A stretch of DNA of 64,000 nt from Venturia oleaginea (taxonomy: Eukaryota > Ascomycota > Dothideomycetes > Venturiales > Venturiaceae), in NCBI GenBank assembly GCA_013176395.1, contig JABMLP010000015.1, positions 868,001 to 932,000 on the forward strand, given 5' to 3'. Positions 44,120 to 53,460 of the stretch are shown here, piece after piece. Below the pieces are notes generated by a model. It had not been told where the DNA came from. It did not search any database and saw only the letters and a program-made list of their open reading frames with translations. Positions within the stretch are counted from its first letter, which is position 1, and each line of letters begins with the position of its first letter. The position numbers and the translations under genes were made by a program.

Positions 44120-46594
44120 ATGAACAAGATGACACGTACAATTTGTGCTGCTGTGGCGGCGTTAACACTTTTTGTTCAAGTCCAAGCTGCTGCATACACT
44201 GATCCTAACACGGGAATCACATTTCAGGGATTCACTGATACCACAGGATTCCAATTCGGTATGGCACTGCCAACGGATCCCACAACAGAATTCATTGCCC
44301 AGATTGTGAGTGGGAGAAGATTTTGCGTTTGCCTGTAGGGCCTAACGATTTCCAGGTCTCGCCAATGAAAAGCGGCGTAGGATGGGGCGGTGTCACGCTC
44401 AACAGCGCTATGGCAAATCGATTGCTAGTCACAGCATGGCCCAATGGTCAGAATGTTGTCGCCTCTTTCCGACAAGCGACGTACGTTGACCAGCCTGCGA
44501 AGTTCAATAGTAGCTAACAAAGAACAGTGGATACACGAGCCCAGCAGTGTATGCTGGAAATGCTACAATGGCGCCCATTGCAGCAGGAACTTTCGTTAAC
44601 AGCACCCATGTCTCGTTCACATTCGTCTGCACCAACTGCATGAGCACTGACGACATGGCTTTTGGCCCAACTGACAGCCAAGCATTGATTGGATGGGCTA
44701 TGTCACAAACAGCTGTGACTACTCCATCCGATCCCGCCTCTGTGCTCTCTTACCACGCTGCTGGCTTCAGCATCGAAGGTGTCACTTTGTCTGATGCAAA
44801 ATCTGCAAGCTATGCTACCTGGTCTGCCAAAGCTGGGGTTGCGAGCGCTTCCATTGGCGCTGCCACGAGAACCAATACAACCAACTCTGCGAGCGGGACG
44901 ACAAGCAATATGTTCCCAGTAACGACATCAAACTCGACTTACGACTACATTGTAGCTGGCGCTGGGCCTGCAGGTATCATCGTCGCTCAGAGGCTGGCTG
45001 AAAGCGGTGCCAGTGTTTTGCTGATTGAGCGCGGAAATACTTCGACTTACGCCAGTGGTGGCAGGAGTCAACTGACGAGCTGGAACTCGACTTTGACTCA
45101 GTACGATGTGCCGGCCTTGTCTTACTACCTCGATGTGTCAACAGCATACTGCACGGATACCGCATCTTCAGCTGGTTGCTTGCTCGGAGGAGGCACCATG
45201 GTTAATGCCTTGATGTTTGTCCGTCCTCAAGACCGCGATTTCAACGACAAGTGGCCGACTGGATGGAAGTGGTCAGACGTGAAGCCCGCGTCTGAGCGCT
45301 TGTACGCCAGGAACCCTGGTGTGATCAAGTCTTCCGTCAATGGAAAATACTACGATACAAGTGTAAGTGTTATTTTTGGACGTTTCTCAGCAATGACTGA
45401 CGCAGTGCTTAGGCCTATTCGATCTTATCGACATTCTTGATGTCCAACGGCTGGAGATCAGTCAACGCCCTTGAGAAGACAAATGAGAAGCACCAAATCT
45501 TCTCTCACCCTCCTTGGGACATCCAGAACGGTCTTCGCGCAGGGCCAGTCAGGAGCTATCTCCCACTGGCAAAGAAATTGACCAACTTCAAGTTGCTCCT
45601 TCACACCGAAGTCGTCCAAGCCGTTCGCAATGGCACGACGGTCAGCGGTGTAATGACCAAAGATACTGCAGGAACTCGACAGATTTTCAACCTCAAAGCC
45701 GGTGGAAAACTGATCCTAGCAGCAGGCACTCTGGCATCTCCAAGAATCCTCTTCAACAGCGGCATCGGTCCAGCCGATCAACTTGCTATCGTCGCCAATG
45801 GAACTAACGGCGTCACTTTGCCTGCGCAATCCCAATGGCTCGACCTTCCTGTGGGCAAAAACTTGAAGGACCACCCCGTCTTCTCTCTCACCTTCAAAAC
45901 CAAGCAGAACCAGACCTCTATGGTGCAATCCGACTTCAAGAGTCCATCTGTAAATAACATGGATATGTTCAATAAAGGTTCTGGACCCCTCGCACAGAGT
46001 GGTCAACGCCTCAACTTCTGGACAAGCATCAACGCGGCCAACAGCTCCTACAAATACTTCCAAGGAACATGCAACTCGCCATCTACTGGCACTGTCAGAA
46101 TCAAGACATACCTTACCCACGGCCTCACATCAGTTGGACAACTCGGTATCACCCCCGCCGGCGCAACAACCTTTATCACAAAACCCTGGCTTAACACTGC
46201 TGAAGACAAGACCGCTCTGGTCGACTTCTCAAACTCCCTCCTCGCCATGTCCCGCGCCAACACTTCCACCATCACCTCCAGTACCTACACAAACGGCTCT
46301 CTCATCACCGAAACTGATCTCCTAGCCACCTATACCACGGGCTCCCATTTTGTAGGCACGGCGAAGATGCAAACGAGTAACAGCGACACGAATGCTGTTG
46401 TAGACACGGATACAAAGGTATTGGGAATGTCGAATTTGTTCGTGGTTGATGCTAGTGTACATCCTGATGTGCCTACTGGTAATACACAGGCGATTGTCAT
46501 GGTTGTTGCCGAGAAGGCGGCGGAGAGGATTTTGGCGTTGAAGATTAAGAAGAGGAGTCATGGTTCTCTTGGATGTAGAGATGTGTTTTGTTAA
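44120..46594 (+). CDS. cdh: cellobiose dehydrogenase (AA8 cytochrome + AA3 flavodehydrogenase), secreted
   Basis: Four exons (44120-44305, 44356-44480, 44528-45362, 45413-46594; introns 47-50 nt) give 775 residues. A signal peptide ends near VQAAA. The cytochrome domain has heme-ligand candidates Met81 (NSAMANR) and His180 (SYHAAG), 99 residues apart as in characterised enzymes. A Ser/Thr linker precedes the GMC domain: FAD-binding GAGPAG at 248-253, ERG at the strand end, GGGTMVN, and the active-site pair His694 (GSHFVG) and Asn739 (TGNTQA). CDH oxidises cellobiose and passes electrons by the cytochrome to lytic polysaccharide mono-oxygenases or quinones. There is no C-terminal CBM1; the protein ends in a short basic/Cys tail. 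Confidence 0.95.
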
Positions 46595-47489
46595 ATCGGG
46601 AGATGAATTTAAAGTATTTTTGAAAGGGATTGGTGCTTCGTTTCCGAAAGATGAGGCTGTATTGAGTGAACTCTGAAATCTGGTTTGCATTGAGCATTGA
46701 AATCTGTCTTCACGATCACGCCTAAAGATCCTACGTATTAAAATGCTGTACCTAGCGCAGAAGCTTCGTACGATCATTCCTTTTTCATCGAAGTCATACT
46801 GCTATACAGCGTGCAGAAGCTACGCACGACAATGAAGTGTTTGTTTTTGTCTTTCTCTTTTTTTGAAGATTGTGGTGACTGATGTCTTATTCGTGACAGG
46901 AAGAGAGTAGCTGGGAGAAGTACATCATAGCTACGAGTTCCGGTATAACAAGAACAAGTCAATCTCGCGGAAATCGAAACGAATTTTGTTCTTATTGATA
47001 TGGCGAGATGGGGCATAGTGAGGCTGATCTAGCCATATCCCACAGAAAATTCCGGTCTGCCGCGAGAAGTCTTTTCCACGTTAGCAATGTAATTGGACTC
47101 TTAAGATCATCGAACACAAATTACGTCTTGGAAGTTCGTTTCCCGAATGATTCTAGACGATAACTTGCCCATTGAATTAGAATAGCGTCCACGCAGCCGG
47201 GATAGCTTTTGCGCAAGCTATCAAGTAGAACTATGCTAAGACTATTGCGTTTTGGGCTAGCGTGTTTCTTCTATGGAAGAAACGACAACTCGTCCATCGC
47301 TCCGCACAACAACAACAACAACAATGCATTCAACGATATCAATTGCATTGCTAAGCTGCTGGATCTTGCTCTAATCTCTGCTCCAGTATTTCTTAGCTTG
47401 AGGCTTCTTTGCTACTCTCTTACCAATTCTCCCATGTACTCAAAAGTGACCTTGATTGCCACCCCCTGACGCGCTCCGCTCTCCCGATC
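46595..47489. other. intergenic region
   Basis: No supported gene. A (CAA)n run near 47305-47322 is the only simple repeat. Short minus frames overlap in conflicting phases. Confidence 0.35.
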
Positions 47490-47684
47490 ATGGTCTCTAC
47501 CCTTGCTCAGCGAAGTGCAAATAAGGCTGTGGACGAGCTGGCTACCGACATCGATAGGCTGGCTGAAAGGTTTCTAGGCTATGAGCCCGAAGAACAGCAC
47601 TTTCTTTTGAGGGAGATGGGAAAGAGGATCGCGGAGCTCAAGGAGGTTGAGCGGGTATGGAAAACCATGCCAACTGCAGATTAA
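47490..47684 (+). CDS. short paralogue of the 42421-42850 protein (64 residues)
   Basis: The frame starts MVSTLAQRSANKAVDEL and contains PEEQHFLLREMGKRIAEL, matching residues 1-60 of the opposite-strand gene. It then stops after a divergent VERVWKTMPTAD. It lacks the second half of its paralogue. It may be a truncated duplicate, or an intron may follow, though I found no convincing donor. Confidence 0.5.
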   Translation: MVSTLAQRSANKAVDELATDIDRLAERFLGYEPEEQHFLLREMGKRIAELKEVERVWKTMPTAD

Positions 47685-47954
47685 TTGACGTATGAAAAGG
47701 AAGATTTTCCCGTGGTTTAACTGTATGGTGATGCTGATGTTGACGATGAACATAAAGATGTTTCAAATCGGTATGTAGTTTGTCTCACGGAATACAGAAA
47801 GCATCCTCGAGAGAACGCTCAATCCCGTTCCAGTACCTAAAGTTCGATCTTGTAATTCGCGATTGATATTTCATAGATTTTTGGCGTGATTCAGCAAACG
47901 ACGTTGCCCAGAAAATTGTGAGATCGATCTTGAGCTGAGAGTGATAATGATATA

Positions 47955-48486
47955 TCAGATCCTCAGATCTTCCATATCATTCGCAACATCTGCCTCCAAA
48001 TTACCCACTTCCCGATCTTTCAAAGCGGCACCGATATCCTCCGCAAAATCCGGCATACCATCCAATAAATCCTGAATAGTAGGCTCAAGCTCATTCATCC
48101 GACAAGCAACATAATCGGCAACTCGAAGACGTAAATCATAGAGTGGCTTATCAGTCGACGGTTCTTACAACTTGACAGCGAGATCGGTAAAAGAATCTTT
48201 GCCCCAAGCAGTATCGAGGGAAGTTGTGAAATAAACGAAGAGTTTTGATTTGAGGGGAGTGACGCGGTGTTCTTTGGCTACTATGAACATGTCACGCAGG
48301 AAATGGGAGTCGTCGATACAGTGTTCTGGGATCTGGTAGGTGTAGAGGTATTGTAGGAAATTTAGGTCCGAGGCTTGTGGGTTGAGGGTTTTGTATGCGC
48401 TATTGAGTGTTAGTTGGGAAGGAGAATGTGGGTTGGGTGACTTGCTCTTGTGTGGCGGCGATGATTTGAGATTTTTCGGAATCCAT
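47955..48486 (-). pseudogene. BTB-protein pseudogene with premature stop and internal deletion
   Basis: A start MDSEKSQIIAATQEQ (48486) is followed by a likely intron (CTAAC branch, CAATAG acceptor) and then LNFLQYLYTYQIPEHCIDDSHFLRDMFIVAKEHRVTPLKSKLFVYF, the C-terminal BTB helices and the following region. The first ~60 residues of a BTB fold are missing. At 48165-48167 a TAA interrupts DLAVKL-stop-EPSTDKPLYDLRLRVADYVACRMNELEP, after which the same frame stays open for 70 codons to a TGA at 47955-47957. CAA-to-TAA is a single C-to-T change. The exon 1/2 phase also does not match. Confidence 0.65.
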
Positions 48487-48554
48487 GTTGTGTATACTTT
48501 TTTGGTTGTTGAGCTAAGGGGATAGATTGAGTGAGTGGTGGTAGTGGTGGGCAC

Positions 48555-48860
48555 GAGTCAATAAAAGGACAATACAGTGAGTTGAGCTGATGATGAATAA
48601 CTGGCAGAGCCTAGATGCTGGGTATATATAAAAACCGAGTAATTTCGGGCCAATATGAAAGCGGATGAGGAACAATATTCAGCATCTAGAAAGAAAAGTA
48701 ATGCGCTGCAAACAATGAAAGCGCAGCCCGTGAAAGTACGTCGTAAGTCTATTTACTTCGATGATTTCAGGTCCGGAGTTAGCTTTTTGGATTTTCTGAA
48801 CATCCTGACGAAGGATGTCCAACCTGCGGACTTTGTGATGGACATAAGGCTGCCATTCTT
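48555..48860. other. intergenic region
   Basis: No supported gene. A TATATATA stretch lies near 48625. The small plus frame at 48655-48930 owes its C-terminus to the junction repeat. Confidence 0.35.
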
Positions 48861-48928
48861 TATCGCGTTTGATAATCAATCAAGCCAACTAACCGACGCC
48901 GTCAGGCGGAGCCAAAAACGGCCTATAT
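48861..48928 (+). repeat. 66-bp junction repeat, copy 2
   Basis: Reverse complement of 31229-31294, starting atcgcgtttgataatcaatca and ending with gccaaaaacggcctat. About 30 bp further on, an (AATC)n run (48958-48972) follows, so the unit is bracketed by tetranucleotide tails. Confidence 0.75.
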
Positions 48929-49099
48929 AGGCGGTCGGATAGGCCTAGATAGTTACCCAATCAATCAATCAGTTGAATATATGTCGCCTGTGTCACGGCT
49001 AGTAGTAACTAATGAAAGGCGTGAGCAGCAATCAGGTATGGACTAAATGTGATAGTGAACTACAGGTAGCTATGTAAATGGGGGCTGGGGGCAAGGTCT

Positions 49100-50045
49100 A
49101 CTTATAGGTCTTGCTGTGGCCCGTGTACTGTGGCGCCTTGTTAGGTGCTTGGACACTGTGGTTGTTCCAGTAGCCTATCAAGCCGTCACACTGGTACTCA
49201 AATCTCCGCTTTTGAGCTGGTTGGCAGACATAATCTTTAGACTGGCTATATGGTCGTTCTCACTTTGGGAAATGGCTCGGTCAAAGTGGGCTTTCAAACT
49301 GCGTGGGTTCATTGCGCGAAGACTCTGAATCGTTTATGCGTTTCTGATATTCACGATAATCTCACGTTGGACTATCGCAGGAGTCTTGACACTTTCGATT
49401 TGTGTGCTATATGTGCTCGCAGCTAGCCCTCCTCAGGCAGCAGCGGCAGCATAGCTCATCGGCATGCCTGTTTGGTGTTGTGGTCCTTTATTCTTGATGT
49501 CTCTCGTTATTCCTGCGACGGTCTTGCCCACCTCCGTTGCCTCTTTTGTTGCCGCTTTTGCTTCTTCGCCAACCGTGATGGTCTTCTGTGTGTCTGTTCT
49601 TAGAGCCTTAAGTTCCCCCTTTATCTCTGCTATCTCTTTCGCCGCTCCTTTTGTGTTCTCAGTCATCTCAGTGTGCATAATGCGCAGTTGGTCATGGACA
49701 GTTGTCATATCGGGAGTCCTTTGGGCCTTTGCGATCAGAGGCAGCATCGTCATGATAATCGCCCTCACTTGGTCTGGGGGCACAGGTGGAGCCTGTCCGC
49801 TATCGAGATAGGTTAATGCGTTCCGAAGGTACTCAGTGAGTCGTGTAGCGTGCTCGTATAGTCCGGTCGGCCAGACCACCTCTTGAGGCCACTGTATCGT
49901 CATCTCTCATTTGTACACGTTGGGCGACGTGTCGAGCCTAGAAGACGCTGGGGTCCCTCAATGGTGATGTGTATGTACAGTAGAGCTATTCGATTTCAAA
50001 AGTCTCAGTTCTCGCTGTTGTGGTGTTTCCTTTTCCTTGAGATCT
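49100..50045 (-). pseudogene. LINE ORF1 fragment with 5' leader, RIP-damaged
   Basis: On the minus strand the frame 49903-49433 encodes an ORF1-type N-terminus (MTIQWPQEVVWPTGLYEHATRLTEYL...), a coiled coil (EIAEIKGELKALRTDTQKT) and MSYAAAAA before a TAG. The same frame continues with QREIIVNIRNA-stop-TIQSLRAMNPRSLKAHFDRAI..NQLKSGDLS, the conserved gag-like region of Tad-family LINE ORF1. TAG/TAA stops fit C-to-T changes from CAG/CAA. It ends before the CCHC knuckles. It retains its 5' leader but has lost its 3' part, the reverse of normal LINE truncation. Confidence 0.7.
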
Positions 50046-50104
50046 TGATTGATTGATGATTGATTGATTGATTGATTGATGATTGATTGATGATTGATTG
50101 ATTG
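50046..50104. repeat. (TGAT)n microsatellite between two LINE fragments
   Basis: About 59 bp of TGAT/TTGAT repeats with phase slips. It joins the 5' side of the reverse-oriented ORF1 fragment to the truncated 5' end of the plus-strand LINE. Confidence 0.85.
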
Positions 50105-53100
50105 CACACGGAGGAGACATGGGAAAACTACCGCGAGGCGAGGAACCACAAGACACGGACGATCAAGAAGGCGCTCCGGCAAGCACACAGAGACCGCGTA
50201 GAAATGGCAGTAAGCTCTACTGAATCCCTCTGGAAAGTAGCTAAGTGGGCGCGCAATAGAGAAAGCCAGCCCCCAAGTGTGACGCCAATTATCAAGTGTC
50301 CGACGACCGGCAACCAGGCTACTACACCCTCGGCAAAAACGATTCTCCTTCGGGACGCCTTCTTCCCAGCACCGCCAGAAGCAGACCTCGACGATCTACA
50401 GGATGCAAGATATGATGATTGTATACCAATGCCAAACGTTACTGAGAAGGAGGTACTGGACGCAATACAAGCAGCGTCACCCTTCAAGGCCCTGGGACTG
50501 GATGGGATCCCAAACAAGGCCTTGCAGACGGCATCTTATATGTTGGTGGGACACCTGGCGACAATCATGAACCAGAGCCTACAACTGGGCCACTACCCGA
50601 CACATTTCCGAAGCTCGACCACGGTAGTGCTACGCAAACCAGGGAAGGACGACTACTCGACTCCAAAGGCATACCGACCTATTGCGCTCCTGAATACGAT
50701 TGGCAAGGCCATGGACGCAGTAATCGCTAAGAGACTTAGCTACCTGGTGGAAACACACAAAGTCATCCCAAGGATGCACATGGGAGGCAGGAAGTTAAGG
50801 TCAACGAAACACGCACTACACGCTGTAATCGAGAGAATCTACAACGCTTGGAACAACGGAAAAGGACAAGTCGCTAGCCTGCTGCTCCTTGACGTGTCAG
50901 GCGCCTTCGATAACGTATCCCACAAGAGACTCCTACACAATCTTCGGAAAACAAAAGTTGATGAGAGAACAGTACGATGGATTGCTAGCTTCCTGAGCGA
51001 TAGACGCACGCGAATTGTCATCGATGGCTACGAATCTGACGAGTACACGGTCGAGACTGGGGTACCACAAGGATCGCCCCTATCCCCCATCTTATACATA
51101 TTCTACAACTCTGACCTTATTGAGCAATGCGACTCAGGCGACGATACTGCAGCTACAGGCTATATCGATGACGCAGCCATACTTACATGGGGCAACACAA
51201 CAGAGGAAACGTGCAAGAAACTCGAAAACGCGCTGGAAAAGGCAAACTGTTGGGCAAAGACACATGCATCAAAATTCGCCCCAGAAAAGTTCCGATTGAC
51301 ACATTTCACAAGAAGACGCACCCATATAAACACACAACAGCCCGTTCAAACGGCATGGGGATGCATTGCGCCTAAGACAACGTGCAAATATCTAGGCGTG
51401 ACGCTAGACAGCAAACTCCAATGGAAGGAACACATCGAAGAAATCAAGCGGAAAACTACGAAAACAGTGAATGCACTGTGCTCTCTGGGTAGCTCAACAT
51501 GGGGCGTCAGTCTGCTAGATATGCGAAAAATCTACCGCGGAGTAGTAGTCCCTCAGATGATGTACGCGTGCTCAATCTGGTCGAATTCAGGAATGAGGGG
51601 AAAACCATACACGAGAAAAACGCTCGATACACTTCAGTCAATCCAAGCACGTGCAGCACGAATTATCTGTGGAGCGTTCAAAGCGATATCCAGAGTCGCC
51701 CTCGACATTGAGACCTACCTGCTCCCAGTCGAACAACAGATCTGGAAACACAACACCGAAACCCTCAGCCGTATACTCACGTGCCAAGACCTCCCTAAAC
51801 TGCTAGATACTCAATTCGGAGAACCAAGGTCAAGACAACGAGCAAGCTACGATAGCCCATTATACAACATATATCGAGATGCCGAAGAGAAAGGAGCAGC
51901 AAATCTCGACAAGCGAGAGACAATCCCGCCGTTCGTAGCAGCACCATGGTGGCAAGGCCCAAAGACACATCGCACCAAGCGATGAAGCGGCAAACTCTGA
52001 ACACGACTCCGTCACTAGAGTCGAGGGTAATATTTGCATCTATACAGATGGGAGTAGCATAGACGGACATACAGGCGCTGCAGCAGTCTGGCCGCTGAAA
52101 AAACAGACGAGAAGCACGTATATGGGCCCTGAGACGACCTCCACGGTGTACGCAGCTGAACTTCAAGGAATAAATCTAGCGCTGCATATGGTTCAAACAG
52201 ACATCGAGGCAGGAAACGAACGGAGAGACATCAATATCTTCACCGACAACCAGGCAGCGATACGCTCGCTGACAAGGCCGGAAGGCCGATCAGGAGCATA
52301 CATTGTCAAGCGGATTGTACAACGGATCACACAACTTCACGAGTACGGAGCTATCGTGAACATCCGATGGATCCCTGCCCACGAGGGAATTGACGGGAAC
52401 GAGGCCGCTGACCAAGCCGCCAGGGAGGCCACTGGATGGAGAGAAGACGGAGAGAAAGGACCAAGAGCTGGTATGCCACCGGAATTGTACCCGCTAAGAA
52501 CGACACTCAAGACGTGGTGCTGGAAGGTAGTGAATAAACAATGGTTGACATGCTGGAAATCCGAGACAAAGGGGAAAGCCACGAGGAGATACACATCTAA
52601 GCCTACTAAAAGGGTGCTCCAACTCCATCAAGACCGGAGCAAACGAGAAAGTGCGATCCTCGTACAGATGAGAACTGAAAAGATAGGGCTCAAGGCCTTC
52701 CTCTTCAGCCGACGTGTCCAAGGTATCCCAGACTCTAGGTGTGACTGCCGTGAAGAGATGCAGACCGTAGCCCATATCCTCCTGGAATGCCGCAAGTTCC
52801 GGGACATCCGGAGAGACGAGTTGGGCCGCTTCCCAGGACGAAACAACCTCCGGAATATCTTGACTACGCATAAGTTAGCCACAAAAGCTATCAGATTTAT
52901 GGAACAAACGCGGGTCCTTGGGCATAATGGGATCGAAAACGCGCAGACGACGCTGAGCATTGAGGGGAGACTGTAGGTAGACGGAAAGCGAAATATGAGG
53001 CATTGCCTCCCGGAATCTAGATAGCACAGATGTACTGGTAGAACAAACGACATTTACAAGAGCCATTGGGCATTTGGAAATAGTGGTTGAGGGAAAAGAG

Positions 53101-53266
53101 GGGGGTTCGAGGGGATAGCTGGTCTTGTTTTGGTAAGCAGGGCGAAGTGGGACGTGGTAGATAATATCACGTGTCGGCTGTCTGATGAAGTCCCCCTAAC
53201 CGGGCATAGCTGCGTGATTAAGCGGCTGCAACCGAGTAGGATAAAATCAATCAATCAATCAATCAA
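50102..53266 (+). pseudogene. LINE ORF2 copy 2, 5'-truncated, one frameshift
   Basis: The RT half is open for 627 codons (50102-51985): ALGLDGIPNKAL, AYRPIALLNTIGKAMD, LLLLDVSGAFDN, PQGSPLSPILY, GYIDDAAILTWG. A two-base loss near 51969 (acacat against acacacat in the other copy) ends the frame. RNase H follows in the other phase (YTDGSS, AAELQGINLAL, FTDNQAAI, WIPAHEGIDGNEAAD), then a CDCREEMQTVAHILLEC zinc knuckle, ending at 52976. A 240-bp 3' UTR ends in gattaagcggctgcaaccgagtagg and the tail (ATCA)n to 53266. Endonuclease and N-terminal RT are missing. Confidence 0.88.
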
Positions 53267-53460
53267 CCACACCACCCCTCTTTCTTCTTACCATCCCACC
53301 ATTTACGAAGCATCGTGTCTCACGAAACAATTTATTACTTTGAGTCTCCGAACGGTCCTGGTTGCTGTAACCAGAGTACCGTGAAGAGCGCAACAATACC
53401 GCTCGCCCGTCGCGACTTTGCCGTAATCAGCGACAGAGCCCTCCGAGCAACGAAGAAGAC

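Noticed and set aside
48655..48930. 91-residue plus ORF ending DNQSSQLTDAVRRSQKRPI
   Set aside because: The conserved end is just the translated 66-bp junction repeat; the rest has no support.
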